From positions 1 through 64,000 of the forward strand of contig SHYX01000012.1 of assembly GCA_009692585.1 (NCBI GenBank): 64,000 bases of DNA, given 5' to 3'. Within the stretch, counting starts at the first letter, position 1; every line of letters begins with the position of its first letter. The position numbers and the translations under genes are program-made. The DNA is from Myxococcales bacterium (GTDB lineage: Bacteria > Myxococcota > UBA796 > SXON01). The notes below the pieces were generated by a model, which was given only the letters and a program-made list of their open reading frames with translations, did not search any database and was not told where the DNA came from. Of the stretch, positions 53,095 through 61,589 are shown piece by piece.

Positions 53095-53128
53095 CTCAAC
53101 CTTTCCCGGGTGTGACCGATAGGCGGTC
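53095..53128 (+). promoter_or_regulatory. Shared surface-gene promoter block, copy C
   Basis: Same 34-base layout ending at ATG 53129 with CTCAAC in place of CTCAAG and ACCGATA, the closest of the three to a GCCGATA -10. Confidence 0.75.
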
Positions 53129-54592
53129 ATGCTGCTGCTCCTCGCCACCACTGCGTTTGCGCTCGAGGCCCATGGCTTCGAGCTCCTCGGCACCTCGGGC
53201 GACCCGGCCGTCTTCACACGAATCGGCTCAGCCGACGCCGGTCGCTCGGGTAGCTGGGACGCGCTGCTGGCGGTGGACTACGCCCAGAACCCGCTCGCCG
53301 AGAGCTTTCCTTGGGGCCGCGAGCCGGTGATGTCGTCGCTGGGTACGATCTACCTGGGCGGCGGGTACAGTTTCGGTGGGCTGCGCCTGGACGGGGCGCT
53401 GCCGATTCACGCGATGGGGGAAGATCAGACGGGCAGCTTCGTGGCGCCCGGCGATGCCCGCGTCGGCATCCTGGTCCCCACCTTCGCCGAGAAGGGCCTG
53501 CGCCCGGCCGTCGGCGTCCAGGCCAACCTGTGGCTCCCGACCGGAGACGAGACCCACCACGTCGGAGGGCTTGGACCCCGGGCCAGCGCCGCGGCGGTGG
53601 TCGAGAAGGACCTCGGTTACCTTGGCCTGATCGCGATGCTCGGCGCCCAGGTCGGGTTTCCGGAGCAGGACCGGAACCTGGTCGCAGGCATCGGCCCGAT
53701 GCTCGCACTCGGCGGTCGTTACCGCATCACCGACGCCGCCAGCGCCGCCCTGGAAGTGACCTCGCAGTCCGACCTGGGGCTCACCACCTGGCCGGTCGAG
53801 GCGACGCTCAGCGGACGCTACCGCCTGCCAGCCGGTGCCTGGGCGTCGGTTGGCGGCGCCGCGGGGCTTACTGAGGGCGCGGGCGCCGCGTCCTGGCGCG
53901 CGTTCGTGACCGTCGGCTGGTCCTACATCAAGCCGGCACCGCCGCCGCCCCCGCCGCAGATCGACCCCCATCTCGACACCGACGCCGACGGCATCGTCGA
54001 CGTCATCGACCGCTGCGACGACATGGCCGAGACCTACGACGGCGTCGAGGACGACGACGGTTGCCCCGAGTTCGACGGCGACCAGGACGGCGTGGCCTTC
54101 GACAAAGACGCCTGCCCCCGGGACCCCATCCGCCCCGAGCAGGATCCTCGCTACAGCGACGGCTGCCCCAAGGTCGCGGAGTTCGCCGGCGATCGCATCG
54201 TCATCACCGAGGCCATCTTCTTCGCCGAGGGCCGCTCCGAGCTGATGCCCAGCGCCATCCCGGTGCTCGAGGCCGTCCTCGGCGTCATCGAGAAGCACCC
54301 CGAGATTCCGTACTTCCTCGTCGAGGGTCACACCAACGACAACGGCTCCGACCTGTTCAACCTCCGCCTCTCCGACGCCCGCGCCTTTGCGGTGATGACA
54401 TGGTTCGGCGCACGCGGCGTGCCCAGCGAGCGCCTGCTGAGCAAGGGCTTCGGTGAGGGCCGCCCCCTGCTGCCGTTCGGGGAGCCCGACGCCGAGTCGG
54501 TGAATCGCCGCGTCGAGGTCCGGGTGGTGAAAATTGAGGAGATTCCTCGGGATGCCCGACGCCTGACGGTGCCGGTGGACGTGACGCGCTAG
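53129..54592 (+). CDS. OmpA-family outer-membrane protein
   Basis: A 487-aa protein. Signal peptide (LLLLATTAFA), an N-terminal membrane beta-barrel of about 250 residues, a Pro-rich hinge (PAPPPPPPQID), two thrombospondin type-3-like Ca motifs ('DTDADGIVDVIDRCDD', 'DGDQDGVAFDKDACPRD'), and a C-terminal OmpA peptidoglycan-binding domain ('VEGHTNDNGSDLFNLRLSDA' to 'GEGRPLLPFGEPDAESVNRRVEV'). It tethers the outer membrane to peptidoglycan. It shares the upstream block with the two previous surface genes. Confidence 0.9.
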   Translation: MLLLLATTAFALEAHGFELLGTSGDPAVFTRIGSADAGRSGSWDALLAVDYAQNPLAESFPWGREPVMSSLGTIYLGGGYSFGGLRLDGALPIHAMGEDQTGSFVAPGDARVGILVPTFAEKGLRPAVGVQANLWLPTGDETHHVGGLGPRASAAAVVEKDLGYLGLIAMLGAQVGFPEQDRNLVAGIGPMLALGGRYRITDAASAALEVTSQSDLGLTTWPVEATLSGRYRLPAGAWASVGGAAGLTEGAGAASWRAFVTVGWSYIKPAPPPPPPQIDPHLDTDADGIVDVIDRCDDMAETYDGVEDDDGCPEFDGDQDGVAFDKDACPRDPIRPEQDPRYSDGCPKVAEFAGDRIVITEAIFFAEGRSELMPSAIPVLEAVLGVIEKHPEIPYFLVEGHTNDNGSDLFNLRLSDARAFAVMTWFGARGVPSERLLSKGFGEGRPLLPFGEPDAESVNRRVEVRVVKIEEIPRDARRLTVPVDVTR

Positions 54593-54955
54593 TACGCGGT
54601 CCAGAGCGCGAACTTGCCCTCTCGCCGCGCGATCACCGCCAAAACAGAGCAGGACCTCGTCGAGCAGCTCCGCCAGGGGCGGCACCACCGTCTGGGGGTA
54701 GCCATCCTCGGTCACGTAGGGGACGACGATGCGACGCGATTCGAGTCCCTCGTTCGCCCCGACCCGCGTCGCGGCACTCCTCGAGCGGCGCCGCGCCGAT
54801 CGTCGTCGTCGACAGCGTGCGAGCGACAGCGGGCGCCGGCGTTGACGAACGGCTGGTTCACGACAAGTTTCTTGCGGCCGGCTCTGTTACCCTGGCGCTG
54901 ACCGGTGCTTTGATGCTGGCTCAACCGACTCCCGACCTCCGCGCGGAGCCCTGAG
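54593..54955. other. Gap with gene remnants
   Basis: No intact gene. On the minus strand two pieces in different frames ('VVPYVTEDGYPQTVVPPLAE' and 'VIARREGKFALWTAY' to a stop at about 54591) look like the end of a decayed gene. On the plus strand a short open frame, possibly from GTG 54817 to the stop at 54954, reads 'VDERLVHDKFLAAGSVTLAL' and may encode a 45-aa hydrophobic peptide just before the next gene; the evidence for it is weak. Confidence 0.35.
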
Positions 54956-56500
54956 ATGCCCGGTCCGCTCGCCGACAACCCGAGACTGCACCCCCAGGTG
55001 GCGACCGTTCTTCGGGAGCAAGCCGCCGAAGCGGTGCTGTTGTGTCGGGAGCTGCGTCGCGACCAAGACCTTGCACGGGCGGTCAGCGCGATGGTCGAGC
55101 GCATCCGCGACGCTGCCCGGGTGATGGGGCTCATCCACGTCGAACGCGCCGCGTTGCGCGCGCTGCGCGGCATGCGCACGCCCAACCGGCTCGAGCTGCT
55201 CGAAGAGCTGCTGGAGGCCTGCTCGGGCGGGATCCGGGTCGCGGCCATGCTGCGGCCGATCGTGGTGGTGTCCGGGGGGGACGACACGGCCGCGCTCCAC
55301 CGTGCCGCGCAGCTGACGGCCGCGGCCGTGCGCATCGTCCCTGACCTCAACGTGGCGCGCGACGTCGTGGACCGCGAGGACGCGGCCGCGGTGGTGGTGC
55401 CGGTCGCGGCGTTGTCCTCGGCCGCGACGGAGGGCTGGCTGCGCGAGCGGCTGCTCCTGGCCTACGGAAGCGAACAGGACCTCCCCTCGCGCGTCGCCGC
55501 CGCCCGGTTGGGCGCGGCGCTGTACCTTCCCCAGCCGCTGGAGCTGCGGCAGGTCGTGCGGCTGGTGCGCGGCCGCCTTGCCGCCTGGCGCCGCAGCGCC
55601 TGGCGCGTCCTGGTGGCGCACAACTCCCGCGCCCACGTCGACGACCTCGCCGCCGCGCTGGCCGGCGAGGAGCTGCACATCATCGGGGCGGTCGGCGGGT
55701 ACCGTCTCCTCCAGGAGATCGACGCGACCGGGCCGGACCTCGTGGTCATCGCGGCCCCACTCGACGGTCTGCCGATGGGGGAACTCACCGCGATGCTGAT
55801 GTCACACCACCGTTTCGGGACGGTGCCGCACCTTTTCCTGTGTGAAGACGGCATCGTGCCGAGCGCGCTCACCGGTCACGACGTGGTGCACGGGCAGTTG
55901 GACATTCCGGCGCTGCGAGCCCGGGTGCTCGGGGTGCTCGACGGTCACCGTCGGGAGCGCGCCCTACGCGAGCACGACGAACTCACCGGCGTACTTTCGC
56001 CCGCGGCGGTGCTCAACGCCGCCGACCGGGAGATCGCCGCGGGCCGGCGGCGGTCGGAGACCCTCGTCGCCCTCCGCTTCGAGCTCGACGACGCCCCGGC
56101 GATCGAAGCGCGCGGCGGGCCCATGGCCCTGGCGGAGGCGCTCCGCCTGCTCGCGCAGGTGACACAGGCGGCGGTCCGCGAGACTGACAGCGTCGGCGTC
56201 ATCTCCCCGGCAGGCCTGCTCGTGGTGATGGCGCATTGCACCAGCGCGATGGCGAGAGAACGGGTGGTCGCGGTGCGACAACGCTTCGCGCAGCGGGTCG
56301 CCGGGGATCAGCGCCTCGTGGGCACGACGGTGACGGTCGGGATCGCCGACGGGCTGGACGATCCGCTCTACCGGGCCGAGCGGCAGCTTCTCCGCGCGCA
56401 GGGTGTCCTCAGCGAGCCGAACGCCCTGGCGCCGGCCGCCCAGCTGGGTCTCCGGCTGGGCGGAGCCTCCCTGCCGCCGGTGGGGCCGCGGTTGGACTGA
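54956..56500 (+). CDS. Degenerate receiver/GGDEF-type signalling protein
   Basis: A 514-aa cytoplasmic protein that keeps the fold of signalling domains but not their catalytic residues. An N-terminal helical bundle (about 1-85) suggests an Hpt-like domain. One or two receiver-like alpha/beta domains follow (about 100-330; 'RVLVAHNSRAHVDDLAAALA' has HN where DD is expected, 'DLVVIAAPLDGLP' lacks the phospho-Asp). A C-terminal GGDEF-like domain (about 345-490; 'HDELTGVLSPAAVLNAADRE') has 'SPAGLLVV' where GGDEF belongs. It is therefore likely a binding or scaffold protein rather than an enzyme. Starts 1 bp after a short open frame. Confidence 0.6.
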   Translation: MPGPLADNPRLHPQVATVLREQAAEAVLLCRELRRDQDLARAVSAMVERIRDAARVMGLIHVERAALRALRGMRTPNRLELLEELLEACSGGIRVAAMLRPIVVVSGGDDTAALHRAAQLTAAAVRIVPDLNVARDVVDREDAAAVVVPVAALSSAATEGWLRERLLLAYGSEQDLPSRVAAARLGAALYLPQPLELRQVVRLVRGRLAAWRRSAWRVLVAHNSRAHVDDLAAALAGEELHIIGAVGGYRLLQEIDATGPDLVVIAAPLDGLPMGELTAMLMSHHRFGTVPHLFLCEDGIVPSALTGHDVVHGQLDIPALRARVLGVLDGHRRERALREHDELTGVLSPAAVLNAADREIAAGRRRSETLVALRFELDDAPAIEARGGPMALAEALRLLAQVTQAAVRETDSVGVISPAGLLVVMAHCTSAMARERVVAVRQRFAQRVAGDQRLVGTTVTVGIADGLDDPLYRAERQLLRAQGVLSEPNALAPAAQLGLRLGGASLPPVGPRLD

Positions 56501-56564
56501 GGGGCTGGGAAGCCCCGACGGGGGTTGCGGTTAGTATGCGCGTCTGCCCACTTCCGGAGGCTGC

Positions 56565-57374
56565 ATGCTGCTCCTGCTCACGATCACCCTCGCCGACGCC
56601 AAAAAGCCGAAGGTGGTCCCGCTCCCCGTGAACGACTGGGGGCACGAAGTTGGGATGAAGGCGGATTGTTTCTATCCGGCGGACTTCGAGAAACTGCAGG
56701 ACGGCGACCGCAAGATGGCGCGCCAGCGCGCGTTGGAGGAGATGAAGAAGCAGTGGTCCGCCCAGCGCGAGGACGACGTGCAGATGGAAGAGGGGGTCAT
56801 CGACGACATCGAGACGGTGCTGCTCGGCCGCCCCGTGCTCATCGAGACCACCGCCCAGGCCAACCTCGACCAGTGTCGGGCGTTCATGAAGGGCGGCGAC
56901 CTGGGCGCGTGGAAGGGCTGGCTGGTTCCGCTGTCTGCCCAGCTGACGGCCGGCGAGTGTATGTCCCCGCTCATCGACACCATGTTCGACTACCTCGAGA
57001 TCACCACGTCCTGGTACCGCAGCGTCCCGGTGTGTTCGGGCGACCGCGTGCGCATCTCGGCGACCGTGAGTGACAGGTACCGCATCGCCGACAAGGGCGC
57101 GTGGATCACCGTGGCCGGCACCAGCGAAAAAGCCACCGGTGCCGACCTCCCGTGCAACATCGAAGGCTGCAACATCGGCATGCTGGTCGGCCGCTTCACC
57201 GGCGACGACGGCATCGTCACCACCTTCGGCATCGGCGCCGCGCACGAGTTCCGCGCGCCCAGCAACGGCCAACTCTCGTGGACCGTCAACGACTCCACGT
57301 GGTACGACAACAAGTACTTCAAGAGCGCGACGATCGAAGATCGCGTGGCCATCACCGTCGAACCGGCGAAGTAG
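56565..57374 (+). CDS. Secreted protein with LecA (PA-IL)-like domain
   Basis: A 269-aa protein: signal peptide (about 1-11, LLLLTITLADA), an N-terminal helical/basic region, and a C-terminal beta-sandwich with the PA-IL galactose-lectin pattern: 'SGDRVRISATVSDRYRI', 'IGMLVGRFTGDDG', 'SWTVNDSTWYDN'. In LecA, Asp/Asn near the 'VNDS.YDN' end bind Ca and sugar; similar residues are present here. A role in carbohydrate binding is likely. Ribosome site ggagg before the ATG. The stop is directly followed by the GTG of the SGNH gene, with no gap. Confidence 0.65.
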   Translation: MLLLLTITLADAKKPKVVPLPVNDWGHEVGMKADCFYPADFEKLQDGDRKMARQRALEEMKKQWSAQREDDVQMEEGVIDDIETVLLGRPVLIETTAQANLDQCRAFMKGGDLGAWKGWLVPLSAQLTAGECMSPLIDTMFDYLEITTSWYRSVPVCSGDRVRISATVSDRYRIADKGAWITVAGTSEKATGADLPCNIEGCNIGMLVGRFTGDDGIVTTFGIGAAHEFRAPSNGQLSWTVNDSTWYDNKYFKSATIEDRVAITVEPAK

Positions 57375-58367
57375 GTGGCGACGTCGCGGCAGCGGCCCTC
57401 TGCGGGCCGGCGGCTCATGTTCGCGCTTTTCCCCGTGGTGCTGCTCGTGGGTGGGCTGGAGGGGTACCTGCGGGGATCGGGGTGGCCGCAGATTCCGGCG
57501 GGTGCGGCGTTCACCCACAACCAGGTCTACTGGGTGGAGCCGGCCAACCTCATGCTCGAGGCGGTCCCCCACAAGGAGACGGGCGGCACCTTTCGCGTGA
57601 GCACCGACCAGAACGGACTCCGGACGCCGCTGCACACCGAGCAGAAGCCGGCCGGCACCTTCCGGGTGATGACGCTCGGCTGCTCCACCACCTTCGGCTG
57701 GGGGGTCGGCGACGCCGAAAGTTACCCCGCCCAACTCGAGTCGATCCTGACCACCGAGGGCCACGAGGTCGAGGTCATCAATGGGGGCCAGCCCGGCTAC
57801 ACCAGCTTCCAGGGACTCTGGTTGTGGGACAAGGTGCTGGCCCAGTACGCCCCCGACGTGGTGATCTTCGGGTACCTGGTCCAGGACTCGCGGACGGTGC
57901 CCTACAGCGACCACAGCCAGGCGCTCTTGCAGCAGAACGCCGACTTCCTGAAGCAGAACCTGTTGCACCGGCTCAAGGCCTACCTCTTCGTCAAGGAGGC
58001 GATCGACTCCTGGCGGACCGAGCGCAAAGACAGCGCCGGGGGCGATGGTCAGCGGAGCCCTCCCGACGAGTACGTGGCGAACATCCGCGCCTTCGCCTCC
58101 CGTGCCGAGGCGGTCGGCGCGCGCTTCATGCTGTTTGGTTTCCCGCTCGAGCGCAGCGGCTATACCGAGGGCCACCGCGCCATCCTCCACGCCGCCGCCG
58201 CCGAGCTGAACGTCCCCATCTACGATCCGCAGCCCGAGATCGAGCGCCGCACGGCCAGCGAGACGCTGTACTTCCCTCAGGATCGCGGTCATGCCAACGC
58301 CGACGGCAACCGCGCCATCGCCCAGGGCATGGCGCAATTCCTGGTCTCCGGGGGCTTGGTCAACTAG
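57375..58367 (+). CDS. Membrane-anchored SGNH/GDSL-type hydrolase
   Basis: A 330-aa protein with an N-terminal TM helix (about 15-30, LMFALFPVVLLVGGL). Block I nucleophile 'LGCSTTFGWGVG' (Ser), block II Gly in 'INGGQPGYTS', a block III region 'IFGYLVQDSR', and the catalytic Asp/His in 'DRGHANADGNRAIA'. It would deacylate esters, for example acetyl groups on polysaccharides, in the periplasm. GTG start right after the LecA-like stop suggests coupled expression and perhaps a shared glycan target. Confidence 0.78.
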   Translation: MATSRQRPSAGRRLMFALFPVVLLVGGLEGYLRGSGWPQIPAGAAFTHNQVYWVEPANLMLEAVPHKETGGTFRVSTDQNGLRTPLHTEQKPAGTFRVMTLGCSTTFGWGVGDAESYPAQLESILTTEGHEVEVINGGQPGYTSFQGLWLWDKVLAQYAPDVVIFGYLVQDSRTVPYSDHSQALLQQNADFLKQNLLHRLKAYLFVKEAIDSWRTERKDSAGGDGQRSPPDEYVANIRAFASRAEAVGARFMLFGFPLERSGYTEGHRAILHAAAAELNVPIYDPQPEIERRTASETLYFPQDRGHANADGNRAIAQGMAQFLVSGGLVN

Positions 58368-58575
58368 TCCCCATGCCGCCGTTTACGGCTCCCGGAGCCA
58401 TGAAACGCCAATGCGGCATGGGGGACGCCGTGAGGGGGAGAGCGTCCGCGCGAAGCGGGCGCGTTAGCAACGCGCCGGAGGCCGGAAAGCGGAGCTTGGA
58501 GGCCCGAGGTCGGATACCCGAGTTGCTGGCGCGGTAGGGGGAGAGGCCGGCGGGGTCTCCCCCCCCATTTTGGGA
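58368..58575. other. Intergenic, structured
   Basis: About 210 bp without a supported gene. It contains a perfect 8-bp-stem hairpin (58458-58476), several purine-rich blocks of 'gggggagag' type and 'ggaggc', and the promoter of the next gene at the end. Could be a small structured element; nothing recognisable by name. Confidence 0.4.
58458..58476. terminator. GC-rich hairpin without U-run
   Basis: ggcgcgtt, AGC loop, aacgcgcc. It lies about 90 bp after the SGNH stop. With no U-tract it may be a stem for RNA stability or a Rho-dependent end. Confidence 0.3.
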
Positions 58576-58581
58576 TAGACT
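58576..58581 (+). promoter_or_regulatory. Putative -10 hexamer of a leaderless gene
   Basis: TAGACT, six bases before ATG 58588, with no purine-rich site in the gap. Confidence 0.45.
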
Positions 58582-58587
58582 CCGCCC

Positions 58588-59283
58588 ATGCGCGACTCGG
58601 CCCTGATCCTCCTGACCCTCAACGAGATCGACGGGTGCCGTGCGCTCTGGGACCGGCTGCCCATCGGCCAGTTCCGCGAGGTGGTGGGTCTGGACGGGGG
58701 TAGCACCGACGGCACCCAGGAGTTCTTCCGCGAGCGCGGCATCCCGGTGGTAGTGCAGCCCATCCGCGGTCGGGGTGTCGCCTTCCGGTGCGCTGCCGAG
58801 GCCGTCTCCAGCGAACGACTGGTGTTCTTCAGTCCCGACGGCAACGAGGACCCCGACGACATCGTGCGACTGGACGACTGTCTCCTGGACGGGGCGGACG
58901 TCGCCATCGCACGGCGCTTCGGGCCCGGCGCCGTCAACGAAGAAGACGGCGAGACCCTCCGGCTGCGCGCGCGGGTGAATGACACCCTCTCCAGGGTGGC
59001 AAACGGCCTGTTCTATACCGGGCCGCGGGTTTATGACACCATCAACGGCTTCCGGGCGCTGCGCCGTAGCGCCCTTCTGGAGCTGGACACCACCGTCAAA
59101 CGTTTCCCCATCGAATACCAGATCACCATTCGTGCCATGCAGCGCGGCTGGCGCATCGACGAGGTCCCCACCAAAGAGGGCCAACGCATCGGCGGCGAGC
59201 GCAAAGCGGCGAGCTGGCCAGTGGGGATGGACCACCTGAAGGTCTTGATGACGGAGCTGCCGAGGGCCAGGATTTTTGGGTAG
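58588..59283 (+). CDS. Family 2 glycosyltransferase
   Basis: A 231-aa soluble GT-A glycosyltransferase, DPM1-like. 'LLTLNEIDG' start, nucleotide motif 'VGLDGGSTDGT' (about 34-44), 'GRGVAFRCAAE', and a DxD-like 'SPDGNEDP' (about 82-89) for metal/nucleotide-sugar. A typical 'NGFRALRRSALLELD' acceptor loop follows. No TM helix, so it acts on the cytoplasmic face of the membrane or on a soluble acceptor. Leaderless start. No other glycan genes are adjacent except the SGNH hydrolase upstream. Confidence 0.88.
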   Translation: MRDSALILLTLNEIDGCRALWDRLPIGQFREVVGLDGGSTDGTQEFFRERGIPVVVQPIRGRGVAFRCAAEAVSSERLVFFSPDGNEDPDDIVRLDDCLLDGADVAIARRFGPGAVNEEDGETLRLRARVNDTLSRVANGLFYTGPRVYDTINGFRALRRSALLELDTTVKRFPIEYQITIRAMQRGWRIDEVPTKEGQRIGGERKAASWPVGMDHLKVLMTELPRARIFG

Positions 59284-59346
59284 GGAACGAGTGAATGCCC
59301 CCGGCGGTCAGACGTACCACGCCGACCCCGGAGCCCCCGGAGCCCC

Positions 59347-59597
59347 ATGCGCCTCTTCGTCCTGCCTTTGTTCGGCACCCTGACCGCCACGGCCTTCGCC
59401 TCGCAGCCCGCGGTCGTCGAACATGGCCTTGAGTTGTTCACGCGGACGTGGGTACCTCACGATCCGCGCGCCGCCGAAGGCGGAGACGGGCTGGGCCCGA
59501 TGTACAACGCCAGTCCGCCGTGCGCCAGAGCGGCATCAAGGTCGACCTGATCGCGGGCCCCAAGCGCGACATGACCGCGCGGTGGCTGGAGCGTTGA
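59347..59597 (+). pseudogene. Remnant of a thiol oxidoreductase (di-heme-type)
   Basis: Starts as a normal secreted protein: signal peptide (LFVLPLFGTLTATAFA) then 'ELFTRTWVPHDPRAAEGGDG' and 'LGPMYNA', which in these proteins leads to a CxxCH heme site. Instead the frame breaks: after 'GPMYNA' the continuation is in another frame and reads 'SAVRQSGIKVDLIAGPKRDM' and 'TARWLER' to a stop. The heme site and all of the body are missing, so it has an internal deletion plus frameshift. Confidence 0.55.
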
Positions 59598-59625
59598 CGC
59601 TGCGAACGTGTCCACCGCCGTCGGG

Positions 59626-60447
59626 TCACACCGCGACGTCGGGCATCGCCTCGACACCGCCGGCCCCCACCATCGGCACCAGGTCGAGCTTGCCGTCCTG
59701 GAGCGCGGGGCACCAGTAGTAGCCGCCGGTGGCCGGACGCGACAGGCGGAAGAGCGCATCGACGACGCCGTCGTCCTGGCCCGCCATCTGCCGCATCACC
59801 CGCTCGAAGCGGTCCAGGTCGGCACCGTAGGCGACGAGGTACCGACCCTGCTCGCGGGCGCCGCCGTAGGGCATCGACCGGCGCCGCATGAACGCCGGCG
59901 GCTCGAATGGCTCCGGCGCGGAGAGAGCGCCCGACTCGTGCACCCAGCGCTGCGCCGCCACGAAACTGCCACCCGCGAGGGCGCCCTCCCCGATGAGCAT
60001 CGCCGCCGCCGCCGAGCTGCCGTGGGGGTTCTCGGTCCCGTCCTCGTCGCCGCTGAGGTCGGGCCCGCCGGGGTCGGTGAACGTCGCGACGTCCTCGACG
60101 ATGCCCAGGCCCCCGGGAAGCGAGCGCATCAGGGCCAGGACGCGCTCCAGCGCGCTCCCCGCATCCCCGGCGCGGACGTAGACCCAGACATCGGCCTGGG
60201 TGGCGGGAACGGCCGCGCCACCCGCCGACTCTGGGAGCGTCATCGCCGGGAAGCCGCGCAACCCGGGAACGTCCCCGCCCACCGCCTGCACGAAGTGCCA
60301 GCCGAAGCCGACGACGACCGACTCGTCGATCGGCAGCGCCGCGAAGACCCGCAGCAGCGGCTTGGCCTGCGTCGCGGAGGTCAGCCGGAGGGTCAGGACC
60401 TGTCCCACTGCCAGGGGCGGCAGCAGAATCGCCGGTTGCGACGTCAC
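59626..60447 (-). CDS. DyP-type heme peroxidase
   Basis: A 273-aa dye-decolorising peroxidase. The family motif GxxDG appears as 'GDEDGTENP' (about 140-148), and the proximal heme His is in 'VAAQRWVHE' (about 172-180). A little short for the family. GTG start at 60447 overlaps the stop of the cystathionine gamma-synthase/lyase gene by four bases, so it is the third gene of the CBS operon. It has no encapsulin target peptide that I can see. It oxidises substrates with H2O2; the link to sulfur metabolism is not obvious. Confidence 0.82.
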   Translation of the reverse strand: MTSQPAILLPPLAVGQVLTLRLTSATQAKPLLRVFAALPIDESVVVGFGWHFVQAVGGDVPGLRGFPAMTLPESAGGAAVPATQADVWVYVRAGDAGSALERVLALMRSLPGGLGIVEDVATFTDPGGPDLSGDEDGTENPHGSSAAAAMLIGEGALAGGSFVAAQRWVHESGALSAPEPFEPPAFMRRRSMPYGGAREQGRYLVAYGADLDRFERVMRQMAGQDDGVVDALFRLSRPATGGYYWCPALQDGKLDLVPMVGAGGVEAMPDVAV

Positions 60448-61589
60448 CGCGTGGACTCGAAGGCGTTGGCGAGGTCGGCGACGAGGTCCTCGACGGTCTC
60501 GATGCCGACGCTCAGGCGGATGAGCCCGTCCTGGATCCCGGCGGCGCGGCGCTTCTCGGGTTCGATGCTGGCGTGGGTCATGAGCGCCGGGGTTTCGATG
60601 AGGCTCTCGACGCCGCCGAGGCTCTCGGCCAGCGTGAACAACTTGGTGGCGGCGACGAAGCGCCGGGCGCGGTCGAGGTCGCCGCGCAGGTCGAAGCTGA
60701 TCATCCCGCCGAAGCCCGACATCTGCTTGCGGGCGACCGGGTTGTCCATGGGGTGGTAGACCCGCTCGACGTCGGAGTGGGCGCGCAGCCAGCCGAGGAT
60801 GCGCTCGGCGTTGGATTGATGGCGATCCATCCGCACCCCGAGGGTCTTGACGCCACGCAGGGTCAGCCACACGTCCTGCGGCCCCGGCACCGCCCCGGCC
60901 GCGTTCTGGAGGTACTTCATCTTGTCGTAGACGCCGTCGTCAGAGAGCGCGGCGAACCCGCCGACCACGTCGCTGTGGCCGTTGATGTACTTGGTGGTGC
61001 TGTGGACGACGATGTCCGCGCCCAGGGCCAGCGGGCGCTGGAAATAGGGCGTGGCGAAGGTGTTGTCGACGACGAGCAAGGCGCCGATGGCCTTGCAGCG
61101 CGCCGCTACCGCCGCGATGTCGGAGACCTTCAACAGCGGGTTGGTCGGGGTTTCCAACCACACGAGCTTCGTGCCCGCCGGGATCGCCGCCGCGGGCAGA
61201 ACGGTCGAGAAGTCGGCGTACTCGAAGCGCATCCCCCAGGGGCGGAGCACCTTGTCGAACAGCCGGTAGGTGCCACCATAGACGTCGTCTCCGCAGATGA
61301 CGAGGTCGCCCGGGGCCACCAGCGCCCGCAGCACCACGTCGGTCGCCGCGAGCCCCGACGCGAAGGACAGCCCGTACTTCGCCCCTTCCAGCGCGGCGAG
61401 ACAGGCCTGCAGCGCGGTGCGGGTGGGATTGTCGGTGCGGCTGTATTCGTAGCCCTTGTGGCCGCCGACGCCCTCCTGGGCGTACGTCGACACCTGGTAG
61501 ATGGGCGTCATCACCGCCCCGGTGGTGGGGTCGGGCGCCTGGCCGGCGTGAACCGCGAGGGTGTCGAAACCGTGACTGTCGTTTTTCAC
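60444..61589 (-). CDS. Cystathionine gamma-synthase/lyase
   Basis: A 381-aa PLP enzyme of the Cys/Met metabolism family. N-terminal 'DTLAVHAGQAPDPTTGAVMT', 'YEYSRTDNPTR' and the PLP lysine in 'VVHSTTKYINGHSDVVGG' (about residue 202) are intact. It could make cystathionine (MetB) or cleave it (CGL); with a CBS-type gene upstream, reverse transsulfuration is the likely use. ATG overlaps the upstream stop by four bases. Confidence 0.9.
   Translation of the reverse strand: MKNDSHGFDTLAVHAGQAPDPTTGAVMTPIYQVSTYAQEGVGGHKGYEYSRTDNPTRTALQACLAALEGAKYGLSFASGLAATDVVLRALVAPGDLVICGDDVYGGTYRLFDKVLRPWGMRFEYADFSTVLPAAAIPAGTKLVWLETPTNPLLKVSDIAAVAARCKAIGALLVVDNTFATPYFQRPLALGADIVVHSTTKYINGHSDVVGGFAALSDDGVYDKMKYLQNAAGAVPGPQDVWLTLRGVKTLGVRMDRHQSNAERILGWLRAHSDVERVYHPMDNPVARKQMSGFGGMISFDLRGDLDRARRFVAATKLFTLAESLGGVESLIETPALMTHASIEPEKRRAAGIQDGLIRLSVGIETVEDLVADLANAFESTR

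Noticed and set aside
59626..60447. DyP as encapsulin cargo
   Set aside because: No C-terminal targeting peptide pattern and no encapsulin gene in the window.
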